Shown here: piece by piece, positions 14,355-26,553 of the stretch | How the letters are laid out: the number at the start of each line of letters is the position of its first letter | Numbering within the stretch: the stretch's first letter is position 1 | Origin: Ceratodon purpureus | Taxonomy: Eukaryota; Streptophyta; Bryopsida; Pseudoditrichales; Ditrichaceae | Length of the DNA: 64,000 nucleotides | Assembly (NCBI GenBank): GCA_014871385.1 | Contig: CM026424.1 | Location: 12,123,115 to 12,187,114, forward strand | Direction: 5' to 3' | The notes under the pieces: model-generated | What the model was told of the DNA's origin: nothing | Seen by the model: the letters and a program-made list of their open reading frames with translations, nothing else | Databases searched by the model: none | Translations under genes and position numbers: made by a program

Positions 14355-14386
14355 TGGCTTCTCTCTCTCTCTTCTCCTTTCTTCGA
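13873..14386. repeat. (GA)n to (CT)n strand-switch microsatellite
   Basis: From about 13,873 to 14,008 the plus strand is almost pure (GA)n. From there to about 14,386 it is almost pure (CT)n with scattered interruptions. The two halves are therefore inverted with respect to each other and can fold into a long imperfect hairpin or form intramolecular triplex DNA. Open frames here (Ser-Leu or Arg-Glu repeats) are artefacts of the dinucleotide. Confidence 0.95.
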
Positions 14387-14477
14387 GACCAAAGTGAATT
14401 ATATGTCTGTTCGATCCACCTCCAATCCAATGCCCACAGGACAAAGGTATGGAAGTAAAGATCTACTATCCCCTTTC

Positions 14478-14545
14478 AAGAGTAGACACTTTAGTCACAA
14501 AGTAACCAGTAACTAGTAACCAGTAACAAGTAACAAGTAACAGTA
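14478..14545. repeat. Short tandem repeat (agtaacca-type)
   Basis: Consecutive 8-10-base units such as agtaacc, agtaact and agtaacaagtaac form a small array between the GA/CT tract and a spacer. Confidence 0.7.
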
Positions 14546-14879
14546 GTGATTATCTTCTCAAGATTCATTTGATTGCGATTTTGGACACCAAGCCACGAGT
14601 TCATTGTTGGTTGGAGGTGAGCGTTTGTCTCATTAATTTGGTCCGGGTTCGAACCGTGATGAACTCGTTTGAGTGGATGTGGGAGATGAAGTGGCTTGGT
14701 ACTGCTGAGTGAGCGATCGCAAGCAGTAGATGAGTTGTGCCAACCAACAATCCCCTTTGCGAGAAGTTGACAAGAGACTTGACACTCGTATGCTAACAAT
14801 TTAAATAAAGTAGTTCTAGCTACTAAAAATTTACTTGTATTTTTATTATAATTTGGGGTTTTGACTATGGGGGATCTAA

Positions 14880-16960
14880 TGTTTCGGGTAATAGTTGGTG
14901 GTTTTCTATTCTTCTTTTGTGGAGAAGAATAGATATGGCATATTGTATGGCAATAGTGTTTATGTTTTGAAAGGTGTTTTTGATGGTAAGCAAAGGTATT
15001 TTGAAATTGTCTACACGTAGTTTCATTGATGGAATGTGTGTGGTAGCTCTGGCGCCTAATGTGATGACAATAAGGGGGTCAACTTTCCATCCTCTAGCAG
15101 TAATATTGGCAATTAATGGATTGTATTTGTTGGTTTTAGCTTCAAATGTTTATGGTGAGAATCTGTCATTGCAGTATGTGAATCCAATGAATTGTATGGT
15201 AAGATTGGGGTTTATTTCTGTAGGGGGATCGCTTTGGTATGGTAAACCTTTAACGCAAAGAATGTCTGGTCTAAATTTAGAGTTACAATGACATCTTTGT
15301 GTGTCACATGTGCATGGAAGTAGCCAATTGGGAACGGTATTTTCTGAGGGTTTATCATTGAAGGTGCCCGCGTTTATTAGAATAAAACAACGAGATTTTT
15401 TGGATGAGACTAGTAGTTTTCTAATTTTCCATACTGCTTTGTTGTATCTTTTGACTCGAAGGGAGTGTATATGTTGTTGTTGGCATGTGAGTAAATTATG
15501 TAGCCATGTATCCGGTTCATGTGAACTGCAAATGGGACATGTGATAGATAGAAATCTTTCTCTTCTGAAAAACATTTGTTTTCTATCTTGGCCCATGTAG
15601 GTTCCCGTACGGAATTTTATGAGGCATGATTTTTGTTTTGCTAAGTAATTCTAGATTGTTAGATTTCTAGATTTCTAGATTTCTCGATTTACCCCCAACA
15701 TTTGCAAATGGACGGGAAATATAGACATAGACAATGAACTTTCTAACGAATTTTGGGAAAATCTAGAAATCTAACAATCTAGAATTGTAGCTAGCTCATA
15801 GAAAAGCCCTACTCTCATACGAACATGCCCATGCCACTCCGTTCTACTTCCAAAAAGATAACTGGCCTTCGAGAATAGATGTCCGAGATAAAAGACCAGT
15901 TAGAACTCTAGAAAAACAAATCAAAAAATTTGACAGAGAAAACTAGAAATCTACATTTAGACAGTCGGTAAATATATATGCTGGTTCGTTGGGGAATTGT
16001 GTGTTGATAATTCTGAGTGTTTCGCGTACTGCCATCATTTCTGCACGTAGTATATTTTGGTGTCCGTGGAGTCTTTTGGGGATATTGAGGCCTTTGGGGC
16101 TGTAAATACCGTATCCAGCTCCTTCCCTCAGCCATTTACCGTCGCCAATTTCTTTTGGGGGTTTAAATGATCCATCTGTGTAATAACTGAATTGAGGGTG
16201 GAATTTTAGTGGTAGATTTGTTTGGTAATTTGGTAGTTGTGGGATAGGTGTTGAGTTATTTGCGGGGGTGTTTAGATAATATAATTTGTAAAATTTTTTA
16301 CTGGGATTGACATGGGTGTTTAAGGGAGTCGGAGATGTAATTTATGTGTGAATTTGTAATATTTGAAGATTGTTAATTATTGTATGAACGAGTTGATTCA
16401 TTTGTTCGTGAGTACCTATGTTGTTGTTTTGGTGGTGAATACAGAATATTCTGAGCGTAGAAAGTTCTTTTCTTTCAAGTTTAAGTTCGGGGGGAATTAT
16501 TGGCTCTTCATATATAAGGGTGTCTGCAGCAAAATGGGCAATAATGTATGAGTCCAAGAATGGGCCGGTGTAAGGGTTAAAATTTTGGTACGAGTTAGTA
16601 TTGGGAGAGATGAGTATGGTGATAGTGTTTGGGTCATTTTTTGCCGCAAGGCGGGCCCAATGAATGGCTTGTTGTAAGTCGGTTTCATTGTGGGGGTGAA
16701 CGTAGCCAATTTCTTTCCATTTATGATCAAATGCTTTCCCTAGGGAGCCAAATATTATATCTCGTGAAAATGGTGAGTAAAATTGGGTAAATTGTGTAGG
16801 GCATGTAACTGGTGATGAAAAGTAAGATTGGTGGATGTTGAATGTTGCTATTAGTAAGTCTAGTATTTCAGTTGGTATTGTATATTTAGCACATTTAAAT
16901 GGATCATTTTTTGGAACACGATATTTATATTTTTAATATAGCCACACAATTTCAGTTTCA
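14880..16960 (-). mobile_element. LINE fragment, copy B (RNase H plus C-terminal endonuclease-like)
   Basis: Second copy of the 10.6-12.4 kb LINE family, on the opposite strand. From high to low coordinate it encodes an RNase H region (REGAGYGIYSPKGLNIPKR, RAEMMAVRETLRIINTQFPN), two inverted pieces at 15.96-15.70 kb, then a Cys/His cluster (CPICSSHEPDTWLHNLLTC, about 15,550). This is followed by a segment with RPDILCVKG ... QFIGFTYCND ... KTNKYNPLI, which resembles the R-P-D ... E/F-T ... K pattern of restriction-like endonuclease domains. Frameshifts and stops interrupt it. The endonuclease reading is inference from motif spacing; a Gly stands where the acidic residue would be. Confidence 0.68.
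15648..15790. repeat. Inverted repeats bounding a flipped LINE piece
   Basis: The sequence tctagattgttagatttcta near 15,650 returns in inverted form near 15,766-15,786. Between them lies a plus-oriented piece matching LINE copy A around 12,210-12,280, whereas the rest of copy B is on the minus strand. A related aactagaaatctacattt lies near 15,945, at the far end of the second flipped piece (15,790-15,960). Confidence 0.7.
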
Positions 16961-19900
16961 AATGATTGGGTGGATGGCTCAAGGCCGTGTGGGGACCTTG
17001 TAAGTTATGGTCGAAGCCCGAGGCAGTGGGCACCAGAGCCACTGCATACCAAAAGGACTACGCAACTTGCAAGAATATCGTATCATTGGTGCAATACAGG
17101 ACTCATGAGAAGAAGTCTGGAATCCGACTCTGGATGATGTTGTAGGATCTGGTTGTCTGACTCTTGTTCACCTAGATATTCTAGTACTGTATCCAACAAT
17201 CCATGACGTCGGAGTCTCCGACCACACTCCCACCGATGAACGATGAGCCTGCCATCTCTGCAACACTATTCACTGTTCATGTTAGTACTCTGCAGTTGTC
17301 AGATTCATGCGAGGAATCGTGGCCCTCGAGCTCACTCTGCATGCAGAAGCTGTATAGTTCGTACATCAGATGCACACTGGTCATTGTGTAGAGTTACAGT
17401 ATGTATAAACTTCAAGACTACTGGCATGCAAGTATACTAGTATAGTATATGTATATGGAACAGGAGGTGCTTGTATTAGGGAAGAACAAGATCCGAATAA
17501 TCAGTTGTCACCGGGAGAACCTCGGGAATCCAGAGAATGTTGGAGCTACGATGATCTTCCCAAGAAAAATTCCCGACTCTGAGTCGACCACGAAGGAGCA
17601 GGTTTGACAGAATCAGTCGACGGAGAGGATATTAATTGCGGAGAGCCCATACCATGCAGACAGCAGCACGAGGTCGTGCACGAGGGTATCGTTCAAGCTG
17701 TTAGGTGGTGCACGCGCGGAGGACTCGCCCAGCACCGGGCCTACTAGTCTTGACAGACAGACTGCTAGGCAGTGACTCGAGTGCGAACATATAATCAATC
17801 TGCTTTTCTTTTCTGGAGACTAACATGGGTTGTGCCTGAGGCTGAGTAGTTGGGTATCATAAATTGGGCAATTTAATGGTAATTTAGTTTCGTAATTTTT
17901 TTGGCGAGTGGTGACTCAGCTTGCGCACTTGTAGCAGTCGTGTCACGAACAGACGTGTATTGACTCGCTTATTCATCACGTGCTTACCTACTGCTGTTCA
18001 GTACTTGGTACTGTACATACAACGAAAAGAGGTCGGAAGGAGGGCATGTGAATGAGTTCTGCAGTTCGTTTGAGAAAAAGGACAAAAGGAAAAACAAAAA
18101 AAATGAATCGGAAGGTTAAATTATGAGCAATTCAGCTTGTTTCTGATATGAAAGCAGTCATTGAATCATTTCTAAAACGTTTTTGTTGGCGAATGGTAAC
18201 CAAATTTTCGACTTGTCCTAGGAATTGAGATAGCTCCGAACTAGTGAGTAGCGTTGTCAGGGAAATTTGGTCTGTTGTGTAGTGCGTGCGCGTGATTACT
18301 TAGCTTCAAAGAGACTGACAGACTATGCCCAGCAGTGATCACGAGGTCTGTGCAAACTCTGTGCTTGATCTTGGCTTCTTGTTTCATACTCCAACTTGTC
18401 CACCTTTTTTAATTCTTAAGTCTGCACAAGATTCTCGTTGAATCAGACATGGCGAACTGTGGAATTAATCGCATCACATGCTGTTCTTGCTTTGCAATGT
18501 AATTTCAGGTTTAAAAGCTTGAAAGCAGCTCGATATCATCAAGTGTCAACTTTACTAAGCGGCGACATGAACCTTAAAACTAAATTGAAATGAACTGTTC
18601 AAAATATGTTTTGACTTGCAGCACCGTCAATTGAGTTGCTGCGTGGGAGTTCACTGCAGAAATCTGCTGTGTCTCTTTATTATTACAAAATAAAGAATTC
18701 AATCAACCATATTGCATTGCACGTCGAGCTCGGTGAGTCGATTGCAGGTCATTTCTTCCTGTTGACCTCTTGCTTAAGCCACTGTCTACGTCATCCTAGC
18801 ACAAAAATATTGTGAGATTGAGCTCCTTTGCATGCAAGTTGCAGTCATCCCAGCACATGTATAGTTACTTTGGCCGGCGCTTGCATATTGCGCCTCAATG
18901 TACTTGGGTTCCTGTTTTTAATCCCAAATGTTCAGGTTTTCCAGCACATTCTAAGCTCCCCACCAGTTTTTCCTGTTCCTTGAAGGCGTTTCATAACTAT
19001 CATCGTAGTACGAGTGCTTACTTAAAACTAACAGAAAGTCAATCGGCATGCACCGAGAGTACGTTGTCTTGACATCCACAATGCGTGGCAATATTAATAA
19101 TCTGAATCTGTGACCATCACAAGTACAGTTAAAAATCTGCGAAATTATATAAAATGTTTATCAGTCATAGCCATTGGACAAGAACACTTATTTACAAATA
19201 CTTCCTCCACATGAATCGAATGTGTATATATAAATAAAGATGTACTCCTAGTTGACATCGCAATTAAAAAACGTTTCTGGGTACGATTAATATGTCAACC
19301 ACGTTCATATAAATATAAATACTATATATGTCAAATGGCCAGATGCAGCAATATCAGAAACATTTTTATTTTCTCATGGAGTACGCTAGCAGCCTGAGTT
19401 TTGCACTTCGTGCCATCATCTAGTTTCCGGAGAAGCTTTAGTTTCTGGAGAAGCTTTAGTTTCTGGATAAAATTTCGCTCGATCACGGCTCTTCGAAGGG
19501 AATATTAGATTGCTAGGTTTAGAGGGCGCCTGGCCTGAGAACACTTTCGATTGTACGATGCCGAGAATATTGTAACTGCTCGTGGTGCACCTTTACTTGT
19601 TCATTTTTTTTGCTGAACTTCAGCAAACTAATTGCATGTATGTACTAGTTAGGGGAGTGGTTCTTTTGAGTTTCTCACTTCAATTTAAGTCCTGGGATTG
19701 CTCTGGAGTACTACCCAGGGTACTAATATTAAGTGGTGACAGTCCTTCGATAACGACTTTGTAAGACGAATATATGGTATGTACTTGTATGAAATGTACG
19801 CGTAATATATGGTATGTCTTCGAGAATTAAGCAATTGTAATGTCAATCCAAATTAGTAGCCACACCTTGAATGTCAAGGGAATAGAGCACTTTGATATCT

Positions 19901-20437
19901 CACGCCAGATTACGTCTAACTAGTGCTCAAAGTGAACGGTTGTGTGTTAGAGCTGAAAATGTTGAAGCTCAGCGACCAATAACTATTCTGAAATCAGGAC
20001 AGTTTTGGACTGCAATCCACCATTTTCAAGACTGAAGATTTGTTGAACGCAACTCATTTTAAGTTTCTGAACATTCTGCAAACAAAGTATGAATGTGGCA
20101 AGACTTTGGTCACTTTGATCAACATGAATTAGACTTTTGTAAGTTCGTTATTGAACTACTTATGGAATCATGATTAGGTTAAGAATCTTATGTCAAAACT
20201 ACTACGGTCATTCACAATCGGCAGATCGGATAGCAATGTCAACTCCTGATGAGTCAAATGGGTTCACTGTGTCCCATCCTCCAGCTTTTTGCATATAAAA
20301 CAACCTAATTGCCACTAGGCGCAATTTATGTCTGTTGAATTTTTTTAAATCAGTCAAGAAATGAAAAGATCAAAGAATAAGTCTACATTGTGCATGATGC
20401 GAGCATCTAGTTGTTGACTTGTACCTCTAGTTTTTGG
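16961..20437. other. Intergenic, no gene seen
   Basis: No long open frame with recognisable protein character. A 19-base unit (agtttctggagaagcttt-like) is repeated three times at about 19,420-19,475. The right end is the upstream region of the peroxidase gene. Confidence 0.55.
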
Positions 20438-20445
20438 TATAAATA
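20438..20445 (+). promoter_or_regulatory. TATA box of the peroxidase gene (probable)
   Basis: TATAAATA stands alone in the right orientation. A start about 30 bases downstream would give a leader with a 5'-UTR intron: donor at 20,560 (ATCAG|GTAATG) and acceptor ending at 20,945 (TTTCTTTACAG), leaving 36 bases before the ATG at 20,982. Confidence 0.5.
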
Positions 20446-20981
20446 GACATGTATTTCCATCAAAAAACAAGAACTCGTACTATTTTGTATGAGTGCCTTC
20501 GTCAAGAGTATTCCACAATTGCTTCTCGAAGACATCCCTGCTCATCGCAAATTCATCAGGTAATGTACACAGCTAGTATGGTCATCTCTAGCTATTGTAG
20601 GAAATGTGAGTTAACCATGGAAGTGATGTACATATATGTTGGCCATGTTCGCCCACCTTGAACTGGTCCACGTTCAAGTCATATGTGTAACAGCTTGCAT
20701 TCATGTATATCCGCATATTGAATAACTATGCTTCCATTATGTCTTAGCAGATACGATATAGTTCTGCAGTGTCATGTACTGTAACAATACAATGCTCTGT
20801 CAATTGTCTTCTACGTAGTGAGTAAAATACCGTTACTTTCATTGTGTGATCGGCTCCACTCGCATCAATATGAGGCTACCATAATTCTCATTTCCCCATT
20901 TGAACAGCGTTATGTTTTTTTGGTGCTGACCATGTTTCTTTACAGCTACAGCACCACATTCGGAAATTCATCCCGAAGACA

Positions 20982-22784
20982 ATGGACAAGGTAATGGCAC
21001 TGATCCTGTCAATGCTCATGGCATTCCTCAACTTGGCGTTACACGTCAATGCCGTACCTCCAGGTAGTGCTCTTTCTTCCACATACTACGATGGACTGTG
21101 CCCCGGCGGCACTAAGAGGTTCCAGACCATTGCATCCACAATTGTGGCTGCTAAGGTCATCGCAGATCCTACGCTAATTCCTGCCTTAGCGAGGTACATC
21201 TCAACTCGCCTGAATTACAATACTATGTATCCAATATACTTGAATTGCTACCTATGAACTCGGATAATAATAAACGGGCTTCGGTTTATCACCTATTCAG
21301 TGATTTCATTTCTATTTTTTTGAAAAATAATCAAAGTTTACCACTCTCAACTTCTTTTGCAGGATGTGTTTTCACGATGGCTGGGTTGAAGTAAGCCTCT
21401 TCACCAACTTGAAATATTGTGTATTGTGAAGACTTGAGAAATGAAATTTGAATTGCTTTTAATATGTGGTTCTGATCTTTTCCTGGGAATTATGTCAGGG
21501 GTCGGATGCTTCAGTTCTGCTAGATTTCAACTCAAGCTTTCCGGATGTAGAGAAGAATTCCCCTGCGAACAACCCTTCCCTCCGAGGGTATGAAGTCATC
21601 GATGCAGTCAAGTCTGCGGTGGAAGCATACTGCCCAGGGGTTATTTCATGTGCCGACATCCTCCAAGAGAGTGTACGGGTTGCCTTTAAGACCCTGGTAA
21701 GTTAGCTGGTCTTGTCAAGTCCCATACTATATTCTAGACTTGCTATGGTAGTCCATCGGTTGGATGGCCATATTCAATCACAAACAAACTGATCAGCGTA
21801 TCATGAACGTTTAGACTGAATCATAATCAGGAAGGGATCTCCTCTTAAGCTCAAATGCAACGAGCTGATTTGAAGAGTAGCTTGTGGGTATCGTGCTGAT
21901 TTGTGGATGTCCTTGCAGTTTGCAGGCAGTCTACTATATAATATTAGATATGGAAGGCGTGATGGAAGTATTTCCCTCATCACCGAGGCTAATCAACAGC
22001 TTCCACCACCTACTTTCAATTATTCTCAACTGATTACGAGTTTCGCGAGTAAAGGTTTCAATGCCCACGAACTGATGGTTCTTTCAGGTAAATTAATAAT
22101 ACTCCACTTACTAATTGAAGATTCGAATCTTTTGAAGGGTGCAACATTTGCTGTCTGCACTGCACAACCACATTCATGATATTTAACGTCATCCTAACCG
22201 ATCACATTCTTAGCTGATATTCCTTGAAGCTGATTAAACGGCAACCTCACTGCGAAAATTGCTAATAGCATATATTACCACAACCACCTACTTAAACAAC
22301 GAAGGCATTCGGAACTAATGATTTCAAATGCAGCTTGACGTAATAAGTCTTATTTTTTATTTGTCCAGGAGCACATACTTTCGGCGTTTCTCATTGCAGC
22401 AGCTTTACCAGTAGGTTGTACAATTTCTACGGCAACGGAACAGGCACCGATCCAGCTCTAGACCCAACTTACGCCTTCGCCCTCAAAGTGGCTTGCCCAC
22501 AAACCGCAACAGTAGATGGTATAGTACCATTAGACTATGCCAAACCAATAATAACTCTTCCAAGTTTTGACAACCAGTATTACAAGAACATCCTGGCCGG
22601 CAAGGTCCTCTTCATCTCTGATAACGCCCTCCAAGTCGGAGATCTCGCGGAGGTTAATTTGTATGCTAGCAATAACAATCAATTCAGAAATGATTTCGCG
22701 CAAGCCATTGTGAAGCTGAGCGAAGTGCAGGTCAAGCTGTATCCTAATGGACAGATTCGTGCTAATTGCCGCAAGAGAAATTGA
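20982..22784 (+). CDS. Class III secretory peroxidase, five exons
   Basis: Exons 20982-21193, 21363-21390, 21499-21696, 21919-22087 and 22369-22784 all have GT-AG borders and matching phases, giving 340 aa. Residues 1-24 are a signal peptide. Heme peroxidase landmarks are present: distal Arg71 and His75 (RMCFHD), distal calcium ligands Asp76/Val79/Gly81/Asp83/Ser85, GRRDG at 158-162, proximal His205 in LSGAHTFG, a DPALDPTYA block, and FDNQYYKN. Cys40, Cys125, Cys131, Cys212 and the C-terminal Cys336 are kept. The usual FHDCFVxGCD is FHDGWVEGSD, so both cysteines of one conserved disulphide are lost together, and an extra Cys72 appears. The enzyme would act in the wall or vacuole, oxidising phenolics with H2O2. 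No downstream frame damage is seen. Confidence 0.9.
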
Positions 22785-23763
22785 TCGAGGCCCATTAGAC
22801 TGTGTGTAGACATATTTTGAAGCAGTATTCTGTGTTTAAATATGATCAGCTTGGTTTGATAGAACGGGTTCAGTTTGATTAAAAACTTGAGTAGTATGTT
22901 GTTTTAATGAACCTTTGATAGTAACGAGTAGCTAGTCAGAGTGACAAAGTGATGGGAATACAATCATATTTTACTAAATGTCATTGGGATTGGCAGATTG
23001 TGAATATGAATGTGTCTTGACATAATTTAGCTACTTCTATAAATAATAAATAAAGTTCAGGGATGATACGATTATGCTCTTTATCATTACAAAATGCATT
23101 TCATTTGATGAAAATGTGGACGAAATTGCTACTGGTTTATTGAAAGCTGAATACCATAGATATCTATCAAAAGTTTGGAATGCCATGACTGCAATGAAAA
23201 GTTTGAACAATAGGAAGAGAATGCCATATGATCAATGGCATTGAGCTCACACAGCCAAGAATGGCAGGTGTCAAAGGATTCCTTGTGCAAGAATATATTC
23301 TCTTTCTGGAAGAGATTTCCGGTAGATGTGAGATAGTCGTGGAGGATTCATGCGTTGTGAGTTCGTACCGGTACTTGGAATATTCATGCTTTGTAATTTT
23401 GAAATGGATTCAAACTTGGCAACTTGGGGAAAAAGGGTACGCCTGTACTGCCACTTCAAATGCCTTCGTGGGAGCTTAGGTGTGAATAAATGCACAAGGA
23501 AACAATGGTACAGGGAGGTAACGTCCACAAGTTGATGGGATACTCGAGAGTAAATAATATAGGTTGTCTAATATCTGCTGGTTTCATTGAGAAATTTTCT
23601 AGCCTGCGCTCTCAAATATGAAAACGAGTACATCAAAGTAATTGAATCGGAGTCCAACTTAACCCTTAAGTGACCAGAAACTGGTCGCCAGGAGGCTGTA
23701 ATCGTGCAACCAGATGCAGGCTTCCCCCAGGATATCAGATTGTTCACCAAGTGACTCTTCTTT
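22785..23763. other. Intergenic between peroxidase and F-box pseudogene
   Basis: Peroxidase 3' UTR and spacer. Short open frames on both strands around 23,230-23,530 are unconvincing. Confidence 0.5.
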
Positions 23764-25069
23764 TCATTCCACCACAAGTCCTTTTGCGAGGACTTCCAAG
23801 CCATCTTCCACAGTGCTAGGACACAGGTAGTGTTCTCCGGAAAGAGGTGTGCTATATGTGTCGTGGACGAGATTGATGTTATCAGGAAGATCCTTCTGAG
23901 GCCCGGGTGCTTTTGATGAGTAAGCTATCACACCGTTCTCAGAGCTGCTCTCCTTGACAACCTCCACAATCAAACCTGGCCGCTGAACCAGCATCCTCAC
24001 CCCTGCCGGCTTCACTTGGTAGGCCGCTTGCACTTACAGCTGCTTCTTGAGCTGGGGCATCCCAGTGCCTTAGCCGCCATACCTGACATCATGCACATCA
24101 TAGATCAGTACTGAAGTTGTCACCTGGAAATACTTTCAATTTACTTCATCGACAAAGTCGAATGTTGACGAAGTTATGTGAGACTTGAACAGGGACCAGG
24201 TTATGATTTTCAGCTCGGTCATAATGGAAGTCAGTGTAAGTCAGCTACATATTTTCACTACGATATAGCTGAACATCGTGCCACATTAAATAAAGCTATC
24301 CCAAACAGGGATGGTCACCAAAACACGATGACTGTGGGTATGGACTTACTTGCATCTCCAAACGGGCAATGACGAAGTTCAAGTTTCCGCAGTTTCACAC
24401 ATCCAACAGCTATCAAGGCAACTTGGGCCTGCATCACTGGCCTCACAATTGTGAATATGATGATCTCGGATTGCCTACATATTTTCCAATATAGCTCATA
24501 CTCTCATCGGTGATCATTACCTTTGAGAGGCCAAATCTGCTGAAGCAGAGTGCTAACTGTCTTGCCCTGGGACACTTCATTAGCAGTGCCTACACCCTTA
24601 AGTTCAAGGCAGAGCTTCCTTCCATATCTATTGAATAGAGGTCACAACGGGATCTTTGTCAAATTCTGCTTTGAACTAAAGAGAAGTGGAAGAAGGTACG
24701 AGACGCACCGGGTGGGAATCGGGGTATTTTTGAACTAGCCAGACAGTGATGGATCTGTAAAACTTCACTGAGACACCCATTCAAGGTGCAGCGTAGGCAC
24801 CCCATACCTCTGCGTGGGGTATGAGAAAAATCCACTACTCGAGGCTTTCCTTTGATGGTGATGGACTTAGCGTTCGGGAACCGCGTCACCAGCGTCATCG
24901 GTCGAATGGCATAGCAATTGGAGATCATCACCGTCTCCCGTGACTGCCCGTCATTGGCATTCAGGCGCTTGCACAGCACCAGTGACAAGGCCGCTTTCCT
25001 GTCTGCTGGATCCGGGAGAAAATCAATAACCTTCTCCAGAATCTCATCCGGAATCTCATCCGGTAACAA
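23764..25069 (-). pseudogene. TIR1/AFB-like auxin-receptor F-box gene, broken
   Basis: The N-terminal piece (25,069 downward) reads IPDEILEKVIDFLPDPADRK, then a SNCYAI block and a KSITIKGKPRVVDF block. These match the F-box and first LRR of TIR1/AFB proteins, where the equivalents are GNCYAVSP and a GKP-x-F/V-x-DF motif. After frameshifts, middle pieces appear near 24,490 (MSYIGKYVG) and 24,390 (GCVKLRKLELRHCPFGDAS), the latter almost diagnostic for TIR1/AFB. The C-terminal piece at 24,000-23,764 carries a VRMLVQRPGLIVEVVKE segment and then GPQKDLPDNI, corresponding to the family's C-terminus. The frame breaks several times and the total length is short for a roughly 575-aa family, so I call it a pseudogene. 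A multi-exon functional gene is less likely because the breaks lack splice signals. Confidence 0.75.
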
Positions 25070-25819
25070 CTATCCTCCGGTCCTGCATCCTTTTCTCTCC
25101 CCCTCCCCCTCACCCACCCATCTTCACACCCTGCCTCTCCACCTGGCTCCTCTCCACGAGTAGAAAACAACACGTCCTAAAGCACCAATTTCACACCCAG
25201 CTTCACAGTTACCACATATATGAGACTAGTACTAACCTGGTCATAGTTATCCTTCCCAATACTGCACCTGCGTGACACTGCGTCGACGCCATATATTTTT
25301 GCGATATCCAACATGGCCAGACTGGGTCCAGCGATGCACAAGAACCAGCAAGCCGTTCAGATGAGTTCGATTGCAAAATGTAGTACTAGAATTTCAAGTG
25401 AGCTCAACGTACCGGGCGACTGAATAAATTCTGAGTTCAGAGCGTATATGGGCATACACCACTCCTGCCTTGAGAAATTGATACATAATAAAAACCTAGA
25501 ATCCAATATCCTCATGATCAAACAACTAGAAATACGTGAGTGTAAAGTTGTAGTGATTCGTTGGCTGGATATTTACCACACTCTAGAACATTCGCGGTTC
25601 GATGTAAATGTAAAATGGGCTCTTGTTGAGTCACAACAGCTGAGCGGTGTGACACTTGCGTGACACTCCATATTTCGGAACAGACGCTTCATTCAGACAT
25701 ACAGACATACTGATAAGATGTATTGACTTAGCATTTACCATTTTCTAGCCATTCATGGCCTCCGTGACACACAAGGAATCGTTGACTAAATATGGAAGCC
25801 CTAAAACAATATCAACACC

Positions 25820-25865
25820 GGCAGTCCACGCGCCAGCGCCAGCAGGCCTGCTGCTGGCGGCGAAA
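25820..25865. repeat. GC-rich hairpin
   Basis: A palindromic stretch around agcaggcctgct, flanked by cgcc...ggcg on either side, could form a short stable hairpin. It lies about 90 bases left of the MITE. Confidence 0.55.
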
Positions 25866-25951
25866 TACTAGGCGAATTTATTCCTGGGCTTTTTGTTTGA
25901 TTTTGCAGACTTTTTGGGGGGCTGTCTGCGCTAGCAGCCCCCGAAGTGTAA

Positions 25952-26550
25952 GGGCCGCTTTACATCTAGGGGCCGGGCCAACTTTTCTTGAGGCCAATTG
26001 CTTGAAATTTCAGCCCATTTTTGGGTTGGGGCCGGCCTCAAGTCCTCATTATAATAACATTAGAACAAGGGCCAATTTTCCCTTATGTAATGGCCTTCGG
26101 GCCAAGAAGCCGGGCCAATCCATCAAATCTAGAAAAACAATCCATTATTACTTGTAGACATGAAGGTGTAAAGAAGGATGTGGTGGATGAGATTGTCGGA
26201 GGCTCTTTCCTAGAATCCACGAGGTGGTGGGCTCTATTCCCCGCAGCTTCAGGAATCACTGTGATTGGTTGGAAGTAAAGGCTTTTTTATTGTGATATAT
26301 TTTTTTAATTAAAATCTGACATTGGCCCCGAGGCCAAGAGTTGGCCTTCCATTCTCGGTGCACCCAATTCACCGAGCTCGGGCCATGTCAGTCCTTCCAT
26401 TTCTTGATTAAAAAAATTCTGCCACCAACTTGGCCCGAGGACTAGATGTAAAGGGGTTCGGGCCAATTTTTTCCTCTCAGCCAATCACGATTGAGGATTT
26501 CAGCCCTCAAAGGGGCTGAATTGGCCCGGCCCCCAGATGTAAAGCGGCCC
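25952..26550. mobile_element. MITE, PIF/Harbinger (Tourist)-like
   Basis: A 599-bp element with terminal inverted repeats starting GGGCCGCTTTACATCT and continuing for about 30 bases with one mismatch. It is flanked by a direct TAA on each side (25,949-25,951 and 26,551-26,553), the three-base target duplication of PIF/Harbinger elements. The interior is non-coding and contains further subterminal GGCC-rich inverted segments. No transposase is encoded, so it is non-autonomous. Bases just outside the target duplication (cgaagtg/cacttcg) are also inverted and may reflect an earlier target palindrome. Confidence 0.85.
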
Positions 26551-26553
26551 TAA

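Noticed and set aside
13896..14516. Long Ser/Leu- and Arg/Glu-repeat open frames on both strands
   Set aside because: They are direct translations of the GA/CT dinucleotide tract.
14630..14665. tRNA-like B box (GGTTCGAACC)
   Set aside because: The motif is present on both strands because it is palindromic, but no cloverleaf or convincing A box could be built around it. At most a SINE remnant.
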